DNA of 64,000 bases. It comes from CAZMGY01 sp964565945 [NCBI: uncultured bacterium]. Its GTDB lineage: Bacteria > GCA-001730085. This document shows positions 53,179 to 61,693 of this stretch, piece by piece; the stretch's first letter is position 1, and each line of letters opens with the position of its first letter. The notes under the pieces were generated by a model that ran no database searches, had not been told where the DNA came from, and saw nothing but the letters and a program-made list of their open reading frames with translations. Both the position numbers and the translations under genes were made by a program. The stretch spans positions 48,390 through 112,389 of the forward strand of contig CAZMGY010000011.1 in assembly GCA_964565945.1 (NCBI GenBank), read 5' to 3'.

Positions 53179-54117
53179 ATGGATATTTGGATACGACCTC
53201 ATTTGTTGAATATTCAAGATTTGAGCCGTCAGGATATTGAGCTTGTGATGAAAAAAGCAGGTTCTTATAAGGAGCTTTTGTCGCAAGATGTGAAAAAGGC
53301 TGAGACCTTGCGTGGTCAAACCGTGGTCAATTTGTTTTTTGAGCCCAGCACGCGCACACGTATTTCGTTTGAATTGGCCGAAAAGAGATTAAGTGCTGAT
53401 GCGGTCAATATGTCGGGGTCGTCGACGAGCATTGTTAAAGGTGAGACCTTAATTGATACGGTGGCTAATGTGAAAGCTTTGAATGCTGATATTGTGGTGA
53501 TTCGTCACCCCCTGGCGGGAGCGGCGCAACATGTGGCTGATGAGATTGATGTTGCGGTAATTAATGCTGGGGATGGCGCTCATGCCCATCCAACACAGGC
53601 TTTGCTGGATGTGTATACCATTTTGGAAAACAAAAAAACTGTGGATGGCTTAACAGTATCGATTGTGGGAGACGTCGCGCATAGCCGGGTGGCACGATCA
53701 AATATTTGGGCGCTAACAAAAATGGGGGCCAATGTTCGCGTGGTGGCGCCAGCCACGATGTTGCCGATGGGCATTGAAGAGTTAGGTGTTAGTTGTTATC
53801 ACGATCTGGAAGAAGGTATTCGTGGCGCCGATGTGGTGATGATGTTGCGTATTCAAAGAGAACGTCAGAATAGCCTTTTTTTTCCCTCACTGCGTGACTA
53901 TGCTGGTTTATATGGTTTACGGTGCGATGCGCTGACTTGGATGAGCCCCGACGCTTTGGTGATGCATCCTGGACCAGTGAATCTAGGTGTTGAGCTTAGT
54001 GAAGAGGTGGCACATGGTAGTCAGTCGGTAATTTTGGATCAGGTGACCAATGGAGTCGCTGTGAGGATGGCTGTCTTAGACTTGGTGAGTTCGGTCAAAA
54101 GAGAGGGTGTGTCGTGA
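53179..54117 (+). CDS. pyrB: aspartate carbamoyltransferase catalytic subunit
   Basis: Makes carbamoyl aspartate, the committed pyrimidine step. The 312-residue product has the carbamoyl phosphate loop FFEPSTRTRISFELAEKRL near residue 53, SGSSTSIVKGETLIDT near 78, the H-P-L motif VIRHPLAGAA near 111, NAGDGAHAHPTQALLD near 135 and HPGPVNLGVEL near 265. It overlaps the following pyrC-like gene by GTGA. The partner gene product is a dead dihydroorotase, as in the PyrB-PyrC' complexes of pseudomonads, so this ATCase may need it for assembly. No pyrI regulatory subunit gene is seen. Confidence 0.96.
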   Translation: MDIWIRPHLLNIQDLSRQDIELVMKKAGSYKELLSQDVKKAETLRGQTVVNLFFEPSTRTRISFELAEKRLSADAVNMSGSSTSIVKGETLIDTVANVKALNADIVVIRHPLAGAAQHVADEIDVAVINAGDGAHAHPTQALLDVYTILENKKTVDGLTVSIVGDVAHSRVARSNIWALTKMGANVRVVAPATMLPMGIEELGVSCYHDLEEGIRGADVVMMLRIQRERQNSLFFPSLRDYAGLYGLRCDALTWMSPDALVMHPGPVNLGVELSEEVAHGSQSVILDQVTNGVAVRMAVLDLVSSVKREGVS

Positions 54118-55403
54118 AAGATTTGAGGATTACAAAGGCTCGTTTGGTTGATGTGAATCAATGCTCCGTTAGTCCGCCGACTGAGGTCTATTGTCGCGAT
54201 GGCCAGATTCAAGCGATGGGCGATCATTTGGATATTCCAGAAGGGGTGGCGACGTTCGATCTTAAAGGCTTGTGGTTGTGCCCTGGCCTGATTGATATGC
54301 ATGTGCAGCTTCGTGATCCTGGAGAGCCCGAAGAAGAAACCATTGCCTCTGGGGTGGCTGCTGCAAAAGCTGGTGGATATACAGGTATTGTTTGTACCCC
54401 CAACACCGATCCTTCGTTGGACACGGGAAGCTTGATTGAATATCTTGTGCTTAAGGGGCATAAAAATGAAATGCCTATCTACCCTTTAGGTGCTCTAACG
54501 AAAGGGCTTAAGGGCGAGTATCTCAGTGAAATGGGTGATTTAAAACGTCGCGGAGCGATTGGTTTTGCAGACACCGAGCATCCCACAATGAACAGCGAAG
54601 TGATGCGGCGTGCGATGGAGTACGTGAAGTCGCTTGGTGTTCCTGCGTTTGTTGACTGCGAAGATGTTAACTTAGCTGCTGGAGGTGTGATTCACGAAGG
54701 CGTTCAAGCGAGCATTTGTGGATTAAAGGGAATTCCTCGCCAGGCGGAGTCCTTGATGGTGGCACGTAATTTAGCTTTGGCTGAGTTAACAGGATGTGCT
54801 ATTCATGTGCAGTGTGTATCTACCAAAGAAAGTGTTGCACTGATTGCTCAGGCCAAGCAACGAGGTGTGCGCGTTACTGCAGAGACATCACCTGCTTATT
54901 TTGCGTTGTGCTGTGAGGATATGAAACCCTATGATTCATCGTCGAAGTTGCGTCCGCCATTACGTACAGCTCAAGACCGTGAAGCGGTCAAACAGGGACT
55001 TATGAATGATGTGATTGATGTGATTGTGTCGGCTCATAGTCCGCAACGATGGGAAGAAAAACATTTAGAACTAGATTATGCTCCGTTTGGAGCAGTTGGA
55101 TTAGAGACCTGTGTGGGGGTGACACTCACACAATTTGCCAATGAAAAAGACGAGATTAAAGCCAAGATTTTAGCTAAGATGAGTTTGAATCCGGCCCAGA
55201 TACTTGGTTTACCCCTTAAAGGTCGCTTGCAAGAAGGTTATGCGGCCGATATGACTGTGATTGATCCCGAAAGTTGTTGGACTGTGGATCCGCAGATATT
55301 TCATTCCCAATCGTACAACACTCCGTTTGCTGGTTGGGAGTTGCAAGGAGAGCCTGTGGGCACGATTATTGCTGGATACATCGTTTATTCCAATCTGGCT
55401 TAA
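54114..55403 (+). CDS. PyrC' - dihydroorotase-like protein without active site
   Basis: A dihydroorotase homologue of 429 residues whose metal and catalytic residues are lost. The HxH of the family reads HVQLRDPG near residue 63; the zinc His before CED is Asp (FVDCED near 183); the next zinc His is Cys (HVQCVST near 236); the PHH segment is SPAY; and the catalytic TDHAPH reads VSAHSPQ near 306. Overall fold motifs (GLIDMH, VCTPNTDP, GAVGLET, AADMTVIDPE) are kept. It is coupled to pyrB by GTGA. By analogy with noncatalytic PyrC' subunits it most likely supports PyrB assembly. The complete enzyme is encoded at 18785. Confidence 0.85.
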   Translation: MKDLRITKARLVDVNQCSVSPPTEVYCRDGQIQAMGDHLDIPEGVATFDLKGLWLCPGLIDMHVQLRDPGEPEEETIASGVAAAKAGGYTGIVCTPNTDPSLDTGSLIEYLVLKGHKNEMPIYPLGALTKGLKGEYLSEMGDLKRRGAIGFADTEHPTMNSEVMRRAMEYVKSLGVPAFVDCEDVNLAAGGVIHEGVQASICGLKGIPRQAESLMVARNLALAELTGCAIHVQCVSTKESVALIAQAKQRGVRVTAETSPAYFALCCEDMKPYDSSSKLRPPLRTAQDREAVKQGLMNDVIDVIVSAHSPQRWEEKHLELDYAPFGAVGLETCVGVTLTQFANEKDEIKAKILAKMSLNPAQILGLPLKGRLQEGYAADMTVIDPESCWTVDPQIFHSQSYNTPFAGWELQGEPVGTIIAGYIVYSNLA

Positions 55404-55447
55404 GTCTCTTCTGGCAAAAGGATAACTTTTTAGGAAGGGAGAACAGC

Positions 55448-56785
55448 ATGTTTGACAATCTGAGTAATAAATTCACCGATGTTATGCGTAATATGCGTGG
55501 CATGGGGAAGATGACCGACAAGAATATCGAAACGGTCGTGCGTTCTGTTAAAATGGCTTTGCTTGAGGCCGATGTGGACTACAAGGTTGTTAAGCATTTG
55601 GTCGATGATATCAAAAAACGTGTGGTGGGCCAAGACGTCTTGCGTAGCGTTTTACCTGATCAGCAATTTGTCAAAATTATTCATGAAGAACTCACGGAAC
55701 TGATGGGACAGTCGCATGTTGATTTGAATCAAGCTACGGTTGGAGCCACTTACGTTATGCTTGTTGGTGTGCAGGGCTCTGGTAAAACGACAACGTGTGG
55801 AAAGTTGGCGGCTTTTTTGAAAAAGCAAGGCAAAAAAGTAATATTGGTGAGTGCCGACGTGTATCGTCCTGCTGCAATTAAACAATTGAAGATTTTGGCC
55901 GAACGAGCTCAAGTCGACTTTTATGATCTCCAAGGCGAAAAAAATCCGTGCAAAATTGTGATGAACGCAACAGAGTATGTGCGTCACAAAGACTATGATT
56001 ATGTCCTTTTTGATACAGCGGGTCGCTTAGATGTTGATGAATATCTAATGAACGAGCTTAATGAAATGAAAGTGACGATTAAGCCTCATGATATCTTGTT
56101 TGTGGCTGACGCTATGATGGGACAGACTGCCTTGAATGTGGCTAAATCTTTTGAGGACTGCATTGGTATTGGCGGTGTGGTTCTCAACAAGTTGGATGGG
56201 GATACTCGTGGCGGTGTCGCTCTTTCTGTGAAGAAAGTTTTGGGCAAACCCGTTAAGTTTATCGGAGTTGGTGAAAAACTAGATGATTTGGAGCCTTTTT
56301 ACCCTGAACGTTTAGCTTCGCGCATTTTGGGGATGGGGGATGTGGTATCTTTGGTCGAGAAAGCCAAAAACACTGTTGATGAGCAAGAGGCAAAGCGCCT
56401 TGAAAAGAAAATGTGCAAAGCGGGCTTGGATCTGAATGATTTTTTGCGGCAATTGCAGCAAATGAAAAAAATGGGTTCAATTAAAGATTTAATTACGATG
56501 TTGCCTGGAGGAAATCAGCTTAAAAATTTGCCTTTGGACGATAAGCAATTGGTTCATATCGAAGCGATGATTTTATCGATGACGCCCTGTGAGAGGGAAC
56601 ACCCTCACGTGATCAATGGCAGTCGTCGTAAAAGGATTGCCAAAGGGAGTGGGTGTGAGTTGCATCAGGTGAATCGTCTTTTAAAACAATTTGAAACTAT
56701 GAACAAAATGATAAAAAAAATGGGACAGGGTGGCATGATGAAAAAAATGGCCACAGGCTTTAAGGGCGGTTTCCCGATGGGATAA
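55448..56785 (+). CDS. ffh: signal recognition particle protein Ffh
   Basis: GTPase of the signal recognition particle, which targets membrane proteins to FtsY/SecYEG. The 445-residue product has the N domain (MFDNLSNKFTDVMRNMRG), G1 GVQGSGKTTTCGKLA near residue 106, SADVYRPAAIKQL near 138, DTAGRLDVDEYLMNEL near 188, NKLDGDTRGGVAL near 246 and a Met-rich M domain (NKMIKKMGQGGMMKKMATGF) for signal sequences and 4.5S RNA. The ATG at 55448 with AGGAAGGGAG upstream is the family start. Instead of leading the rpsP operon it is followed, 6 bases later, by smpB. Confidence 0.96.
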   Translation: MFDNLSNKFTDVMRNMRGMGKMTDKNIETVVRSVKMALLEADVDYKVVKHLVDDIKKRVVGQDVLRSVLPDQQFVKIIHEELTELMGQSHVDLNQATVGATYVMLVGVQGSGKTTTCGKLAAFLKKQGKKVILVSADVYRPAAIKQLKILAERAQVDFYDLQGEKNPCKIVMNATEYVRHKDYDYVLFDTAGRLDVDEYLMNELNEMKVTIKPHDILFVADAMMGQTALNVAKSFEDCIGIGGVVLNKLDGDTRGGVALSVKKVLGKPVKFIGVGEKLDDLEPFYPERLASRILGMGDVVSLVEKAKNTVDEQEAKRLEKKMCKAGLDLNDFLRQLQQMKKMGSIKDLITMLPGGNQLKNLPLDDKQLVHIEAMILSMTPCEREHPHVINGSRRKRIAKGSGCELHQVNRLLKQFETMNKMIKKMGQGGMMKKMATGFKGGFPMG

Positions 56786-56791
56786 TGAACG

Positions 56792-57250
56792 ATGGTGGAC
56801 GGGAATAAAATCATTCTCAACAATAAAAAAGCCAGGCACGAGTATTCGATTATCGAAGAATTCGAAGCGGGCCTTGTTTTGCAGGGCACCGAAGTTAAGT
56901 CTTTGCGTACGGGCAAGGGGAGCTTAGTCGGTTCGTTTTGTCGTATTTTTCAAGGGGAGCTTTTTGTGCATGGGATGCATATTCCCGAGTATGCCCAGGG
57001 AAATATTCATAATCATGATCCTTTGCGGGTGCGTAAGCTTTTGATGCAGCGCAGAGAGATTAAAAAGTTGATTGGCAAAATGGAGCAAAAGGGCTATACG
57101 ATGGTGCCACTATCGCTTTATTTTAAAAGAGGTTATGCCAAGTTGAAGTTATCTCTTGTCAAAGGTAAAAAACTGCATGATAAACGCGAAGACATCAAAA
57201 AGAAAACCATGGATCGTGACATTGACCGGGAGATGTATCGGCGAAGATAA
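56792..57250 (+). CDS. smpB: SsrA-binding protein SmpB
   Basis: Binds tmRNA and delivers it to stalled ribosomes for trans-translation. In 152 residues: KKARHEYSIIEEFEAGLVLQGTEVKSLR near residue 12, GSLVGSFCRIFQGELFVHGMHI, then RVRKLLMQRREIKKLIGKMEQKGYTMVPL and a basic C-terminal tail (KREDIKKKTMDRDIDREM) that enters the decoding centre. Normal length. It is in an apparent operon with ffh. The tmRNA gene itself was looked for in the 750 bases downstream and not found. Confidence 0.96.
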   Translation: MVDGNKIILNNKKARHEYSIIEEFEAGLVLQGTEVKSLRTGKGSLVGSFCRIFQGELFVHGMHIPEYAQGNIHNHDPLRVRKLLMQRREIKKLIGKMEQKGYTMVPLSLYFKRGYAKLKLSLVKGKKLHDKREDIKKKTMDRDIDREMYRRR

Positions 57251-57336
57251 TAATTATTTGATAAAGTAATATAATCTTGTTTTAATTGAGCATCTGTGAG
57301 GAATATTTATCTATGTTGTTAGTTGTGAAATAGCCT

Positions 57337-57732
57337 TTAGTCTAGTTTTTCTTTTTTATCAAGCAGATTTGACAAAGCAGCCATAGATAAATAACTTAAA
57401 TCGTCGTCGTTTTGCACAATAGCAATACTAATATTTGCTTTGTCTTTATTGGTTTCTTCCATTTGGCTATTTCTTTTTTTTGCTTCAGGAGTTAAATCGT
57501 TTAGCCATTCGTCAATTTTTGTTTTATTTTCATTATCTCCATCCTGGTTATGCTTTAAGCTCCATTCATCCCATTGATTAAATATATTTTTAAGTATTTT
57601 TTCTAATTCCGTTAACAAAGCTTCAAAATCAGTGTCACCTTTTTTTACACCCTCCCTAGAGGTGATAAATTTATCCTCTTTATCTTTTGAATCTAATTGA
57701 TCATAATGAATTTGCCCATAAAAGAAGCCCTG
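57337..57732 (-). pseudogene. C-terminal fragment of an HSP90-like (GHKL) ATPase gene
   Basis: On the minus strand an open frame runs from just after a TAG (57733-57735) to the TAA at 57337, 131 codons without a Met start or ribosome binding site. It reads FFYGQIHYDQLDSKDKEDKF, then ITSREGVKKGDTDFEALL, then NIFNQWDEWSLKHNQD and an acidic tail ending NLLDKKEKLD. The GQIHxDxLD...TSREG...LxxxL...I..WDxW pattern resembles the C-terminal part of HSP90-like ATP-binding proteins often found in accessory regions, by recollection. The ATPase part is gone. The family assignment is moderate; that it is a fragment is well supported. 57733-57942 holds no further recognisable coding sequence. Confidence 0.5.
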
Positions 57733-57942
57733 CTATCTTCAAAAGCACGAAAATCTCATACACTCCGAAGAGAAGCAGTAATCCTAGTGCTAATCTTTCC
57801 TCAAAGAAACGGACACCTCGCTAAGCATAATCAAGTAACAAATTTCAGCTCATATTCTACTAGGGATCCTATAGCTCAAGCTTGAATGTAACCGCAGACG
57901 ATTATAGAATATTTCGATGTACTTGAAAATCAAAAAAGAAGA

Positions 57943-57972
57943 TTGACAAATAATTGCTTCATTATATATAAT
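57943..57972 (+). promoter_or_regulatory. strong promoter for rplM-rpsI
   Basis: Perfect TTGACA (57943-57948) and perfect TATAAT (57967-57972) with an 18-base spacer (an overlapping TATATA gives 16). It lies 38 bases before the rplM GTG and separates this r-protein operon from the degraded region upstream. Confidence 0.75.
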
Positions 57973-58009
57973 ACGTTTTTGGCTAAATTTTTATCAAAGA
58001 GGTGATGTT

Positions 58010-58438
58010 GTGAAAACACAGTGGATGAAACAGTCCGACATTGATCAGTCTTGGTATCACATTGATGCTGAGGGACGAATTTTGGGGCGTTTAGGCACTC
58101 AAATTAGCGATATTTTGCTTGGAAAAAATGATGTACGTTTTATTCAAGGCGTAAATTTTCAAAACTATGTGGTTGTGACCAATGCTGAAAAAATTGTTGT
58201 GACGGGTAAAAAGCTTGAGCAAAAGTTGTATCATCACCACACTGGTTATACAGGTCATTTGAAAACAATGACTCTGGCTGAAAAATTGGCTAAAAAGCCA
58301 GAAACCGTTATCAAGGATGCTGTTAAAGGCATGTTGCCTAGCAATAAGTTAGGGCGTCATCTGTTGAAACATCTAAAAGTTTATGTAGGTTCAGAGCATC
58401 ATCATCAGGCGCAAAAACCTGAAGTTGTGGCTGTTTAA
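58010..58438 (+). CDS. rplM: 50S ribosomal protein uL13
   Basis: Early-assembling protein of the large subunit. The 142-residue product has [25 protein letters not shown] near residue 12, [22 protein letters not shown] near 42 and [24 protein letters not shown] near 103, all typical. GTG start at 58010 with AGAGGTGAT upstream. First gene of the rplM-rpsI pair, conserved in nearly all bacteria. Confidence 0.97.
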   Translation: MKTQWMKQSDIDQSWYHIDAEGRILGRLGTQISDILLGKNDVRFIQGVNFQNYVVVTNAEKIVVTGKKLEQKLYHHHTGYTGHLKTMTLAEKLAKKPETVIKDAVKGMLPSNKLGRHLLKHLKVYVGSEHHHQAQKPEVVAV

Positions 58439-58449
58439 GGAGGCTTATT

Positions 58450-58839
58450 GTGGCAGAGGTATTTCGCGGAACAGGACGACGTAAGACATCAACCGCTCGT
58501 GTGCTAATTCAAAAAGGGAGCGGACAAATCACTGTGAATGGTCAAAAATCGGATGACTATTTTGCTCGTCCTAGCTTGAGCATGATCATTAATCAACCTT
58601 TGGAATTGACAGAGCAAATTGGTAAAATTGACATTGTGGCCAATATCCAAGGTGGTGGAGTGGTTGGTCAAGCTGGTGCTTTGCGCCATGGGATCACTCG
58701 TGCTCTTATGCAAATGGATGCTAATCTTCGTCAGGTTCTTAAGAAAGCTGGTTTTGTCACTCGTGACTCCCGCATGAAAGAAAGTAAACATTACGGTCAT
58801 AAAAAAGCCCGTAAAAGCTTTCAATTTTCTAAACGTTAG
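58450..58839 (+). CDS. rpsI: 30S ribosomal protein uS9
   Basis: uS9 sits in the 30S head, its C-terminal tail touching the P-site tRNA anticodon loop. In 129 residues: [14 protein letters not shown] near residue 4, then [38 protein letters not shown] near 67 and the conserved tail [14 protein letters not shown] start with AAGGAGGC upstream, 11 bases after rplM. Confidence 0.97.
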   Translation: MAEVFRGTGRRKTSTARVLIQKGSGQITVNGQKSDDYFARPSLSMIINQPLELTEQIGKIDIVANIQGGGVVGQAGALRHGITRALMQMDANLRQVLKKAGFVTRDSRMKESKHYGHKKARKSFQFSKR

Positions 58840-58851
58840 GGTTTGTTTGCC

Positions 58852-59073
58852 ATGCCAACTTACGATTATCGATGCACAGACTGTGCCCATGTTTTCGAAA
58901 TATTTCATGGAATAAATGAAAGCCCCGAGTGTTTGTGTGAAAAGTGCCAACATATTGCTGAAAAACAGGTTGGTGCTGGTTCGGGCATTATTTTTAAAGG
59001 AAGTGGTTTTTACACCACCGACTATAACCGTAGCAGTCAGTATAAAGAAGCCGTTCAAAAAGAAGCGTCGTAA
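58852..59073 (+). CDS. FmdB-family zinc ribbon protein
   Basis: A small zinc-ribbon protein of 73 residues of the FmdB/CxxC_CXXC_SSSS type. It starts MPTYDYRCTDC and has a second pair CLCEKC near residue 26, then the usual FKGSGFYTTDY motif near 48. Presumed to be a regulator or zinc chaperone; no function has been established for the family in general. It starts 12 bases after rpsI and may be co-transcribed with it. Confidence 0.87.
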   Translation: MPTYDYRCTDCAHVFEIFHGINESPECLCEKCQHIAEKQVGAGSGIIFKGSGFYTTDYNRSSQYKEAVQKEAS

Positions 59074-59076
59074 CGC

Positions 59077-59532
59077 ATGCTCCTCATACGCAGGGCTAAC
59101 CTTGCTGATATTCCTTATCTCTTACCTTTGGTTGAGCACTTTGCTCAGCAGGATATTTTATTGCCTAAAACAAGGCTCCAAATGGAGCAAGAGATTGAGG
59201 CTTTTATGGTATGTGAGTTGAGCGGTTCTTTGGTTGGATGTGGAGCTCTCAAAAAAGGTTGGGGTCCCTTGGCTGAGATCCGCACTTTGGCAGTGGATGA
59301 TCAATATCAAGGCTTGGGGGCTGGTCAAGAGCTAGTGAAAGCCTTGTTAGACTATGCTCGAAAGTGTGATGTGAGTGATGTGTTTGTGTTAACATATAAA
59401 AAGGAATTTTTTGAACAATTCGGTTTTTCCACCATTGATAAAGCCCAATTGCCCGAAAAAGTGTGGTCCGATTGTGTGCACTGTATTCACTACGAAGATT
59501 GCCATGAGATTGCTATGCTTTTGGCGTTATGA
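59077..59532 (+). CDS. argA: ArgA-like N-acetyltransferase
   Basis: A stand-alone GNAT acetyltransferase of 151 residues. The acetyl-CoA loop is DDQYQGLGAGQELV near residue 68 and the motif before it is EIRTLAV. The C-terminal signature FFEQFGFSTIDKAQLPEKVWSDC with HCIHYEDCHEIAM is characteristic of short N-acetylglutamate synthases (as in Mycobacterium ArgA), which start arginine synthesis. No kinase-like domain is present, so arginine feedback would differ from E. coli ArgA. No other arg genes are in the window, so the substrate is inferred from the motif only. It starts four bases after the FmdB-like gene. Confidence 0.72.
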   Translation: MLLIRRANLADIPYLLPLVEHFAQQDILLPKTRLQMEQEIEAFMVCELSGSLVGCGALKKGWGPLAEIRTLAVDDQYQGLGAGQELVKALLDYARKCDVSDVFVLTYKKEFFEQFGFSTIDKAQLPEKVWSDCVHCIHYEDCHEIAMLLAL

Positions 59533-59553
59533 GTTGAGATTAGCAGAGATTTG

Positions 59554-59581
59554 GTCATCCTGCGACTTGACCGTGGGATGA
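59554..59581 (+). repeat. palindromic repeat, copy 6
   Basis: GTCATCCTGCGACTTGAC then CGTGGGATGA. Arms TCATCCTGCG and CGTGGGATGA pair over 10 positions with two G-T wobbles around the loop ACTTGAC. It lies in the 110-base gap between the acetyltransferase gene and leuB, not followed by a T run, so it is not an ordinary terminator. Confidence 0.7.
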
Positions 59582-59642
59582 TAGTTGATTGCTGGGTAAT
59601 AACCATAGATAAGAAATTGAAAAGGACAAAAGGAGCAATAAC

Positions 59643-60674
59643 ATGCATAAAATAGCCGTGATTCCTGGAGACGGAATTGGTCCAGAAGTGATTAAGGTTG
59701 GCCTAGAGGTTTTGGAAGCGGTGGCTCAAAAACATACTATTTCCTATGAAACAAAGACCTTCCCTCATGGAGGCGAGCATTATTTAACCACAGGTGAAGC
59801 CTTGTCGGATGAGATTGTTGCCGAGCTTAAAACCTTTGAGGCGATTTTTTTGGGAGCTGTTGGTGCTCCTGATGTTCCACCAGGGATTTTGGAAAAGGGT
59901 ATTTTGCTTAAATTGCGTTTTGAACTGGATCAGTACATCAATTTGCGCCCAGTTCGCCTTTACCCTGGAGTTGAAACACCGATTAAGGGGAAGTCAGCTG
60001 AAGATTTGGACTACATTGTGGTGCGTGAAAACACGGGTGGCTTGTACACGGGCATTGGTGGCCAGAGCATGCGTGGTACCAAAGACGAAGTAGCCACACA
60101 GTCGATGTTGTACAACTATGTTCAAGTTGAGCGGTGCTTGCGTTATGCTTTTGAAACAGCTCAAAAACGGCCTCGCAAATTATTGGCCTTGGTGGGCAAA
60201 TCTAATGTGTTGACCCATGTGTTTGATTTATGGGTTCGAGTCTTTAATAATCTTGCTAAAGACTATCCTGATGTAACCACCGAGTACTATCATGTTGATG
60301 CTGTTTGTATGCACATGATCAATGCGCCAGAGCGATTTGATGTGATGGTGACCACCAATATGTTTGGCGATATTGTGACCGACTTGGGCGCGGCGACACA
60401 GGGTGGCATGGGTATGGCTTGCAGTGGAAACTTAAATCCAGATCGGATAGCACCTTCGATGTTTGAACCTGTTCATGGATCGGCACCTGATATTGCTGGA
60501 CAAAACAAAGCTAATCCTTTGGCGACAGTGATGACAGTGAAGATGATGTTGGAATTTTTGGGTGAAGATGCGTCTGCTGAAACGGTGGATCAAGCGATTG
60601 TGAAGGTGACCCAAGAAGGTTTTAAAAATGTGCCGACCGATGAATTAGGCCGTCGCATATTGCAACATATTTAA
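59643..60674 (+). CDS. leuB: 3-isopropylmalate dehydrogenase
   Basis: NAD-dependent oxidative decarboxylase of leucine synthesis. The 343-residue product begins HKIAVIPGDGIGPEVI and has FLGAVGAPDVPPGILEKG near residue 70, LRFELDQYINLRPVRLYPG near 91, the substrate-binding VVRENTGGLYTG near 124, KSNVLTH near 184, NMFGDIVTDLGAA near 239 and EPVHGSAPDIAGQNKANP near 277. Related beta-decarboxylating dehydrogenases (tartrate, isocitrate, homoisocitrate) share the fold; leucine synthesis is favoured but leuA, leuC and leuD are not here. Followed by asd and truA. Confidence 0.88.
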   Translation: MHKIAVIPGDGIGPEVIKVGLEVLEAVAQKHTISYETKTFPHGGEHYLTTGEALSDEIVAELKTFEAIFLGAVGAPDVPPGILEKGILLKLRFELDQYINLRPVRLYPGVETPIKGKSAEDLDYIVVRENTGGLYTGIGGQSMRGTKDEVATQSMLYNYVQVERCLRYAFETAQKRPRKLLALVGKSNVLTHVFDLWVRVFNNLAKDYPDVTTEYYHVDAVCMHMINAPERFDVMVTTNMFGDIVTDLGAATQGGMGMACSGNLNPDRIAPSMFEPVHGSAPDIAGQNKANPLATVMTVKMMLEFLGEDASAETVDQAIVKVTQEGFKNVPTDELGRRILQHI

Positions 60675-60689
60675 AAAAGAGGAAAAGCA

Positions 60690-61691
60690 ATGAGTAAAGA
60701 TTATTGTGTGGCCGTAGTCGGTGCAACGGGTGCTGTCGGTCGAGAAATGTTGAATATCTTGGAAGAACGCAACTTTCCCGTGGGTCAGTTGAAATTACTA
60801 GCTTCGACTCGTTCGGCAGGGCAAACCTTGCCCTTTAAAGGAGAGGATATTACGGTTGAAAAATTAACCAAAGATTCCTTTGAAGGTGTCGAGATTGCTT
60901 TGTTTAGCGCAGGAAGATTGATCAGTCAAACTTATTGTCCAATTGCGGTGAAGGCTGGGGCTGTTTGCGTCGATAACACCAGTGCTTTTCGCATAGATCC
61001 CGAAGTGCCTTTGGTAGTTCCCGAAGTGAATCCCGAAGAAGTGAAGAATCATAAAGGCATTATTGCGAACCCAAACTGTTCGACCATTCAGATGGTGGTG
61101 GCTCTTAAGCCGATTCATGATGCCCTTAAGATCAAGCGCGTGGTGGTATCAACCTACCAAGCTGTGGCGGGTGCCGGGGCTCGGGGCATTATTGAGCTCG
61201 AAGAACAAGTTAAAGATCTTTCCAAGGGGAAACCAGTTAAGCCCGAAATTTTTACTCATCAGATTGCCTTTAATGCGATTCCGCATATAGATGTATTTTT
61301 GGACAACGGCTTCACCCAAGAAGAAATGAAGATGATTAACGAAACACGTAAAATCCTTAAAGCTCCGGACATGGCGGTGACCGCCACCACTGTCCGCATT
61401 CCTGTTGTGCGGGCACATTCGGAGTCGGTGAACATTGAGACCGAAAAAGACCTGTCTGTTGACGACATGAAAGACCTCTTAGCCAAGAGCCCTGGAGTGA
61501 CCGTGCTTGATGATCCTGAGAATAGCAAATATCCTTTGCCTGTTGATGTGGCGGGAACGGATGAGACTTTTGTGGGACGAATTCGTCGCGATGAAAGTGT
61601 CGATAAAGGTTACCACTTGTGGATTGTAGCCGATAATTTACGCAAAGGTGCTGCTTTGAATACGGTTCAGATCGCCGAGCTCCTTATCTAG
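60690..61691 (+). CDS. asd: aspartate-semialdehyde dehydrogenase
   Basis: Reduces aspartyl phosphate to the semialdehyde for lysine, diaminopimelate, threonine and methionine. In 333 residues: VVGATGAVGREMLNILEERNFP near residue 8, ASTRSAGQ near 38, the catalytic Cys in NPNCSTIQM near 128, STYQAVAGAGARG near 155 and RVPVVRAHSE-like RIPVVRAHSESV near 236 with the catalytic His. It follows leuB by 15 bases and precedes truA by 2. Confidence 0.96.
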   Translation: MSKDYCVAVVGATGAVGREMLNILEERNFPVGQLKLLASTRSAGQTLPFKGEDITVEKLTKDSFEGVEIALFSAGRLISQTYCPIAVKAGAVCVDNTSAFRIDPEVPLVVPEVNPEEVKNHKGIIANPNCSTIQMVVALKPIHDALKIKRVVVSTYQAVAGAGARGIIELEEQVKDLSKGKPVKPEIFTHQIAFNAIPHIDVFLDNGFTQEEMKMINETRKILKAPDMAVTATTVRIPVVRAHSESVNIETEKDLSVDDMKDLLAKSPGVTVLDDPENSKYPLPVDVAGTDETFVGRIRRDESVDKGYHLWIVADNLRKGAALNTVQIAELLI

Positions 61692-61693
61692 CG

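Noticed and set aside
57251-58009. Possible tmRNA gene next to smpB
   Set aside because: No tRNA-like ends, TTCGA T-loop with pairing arms, or tag-peptide reading frame could be found on either strand.
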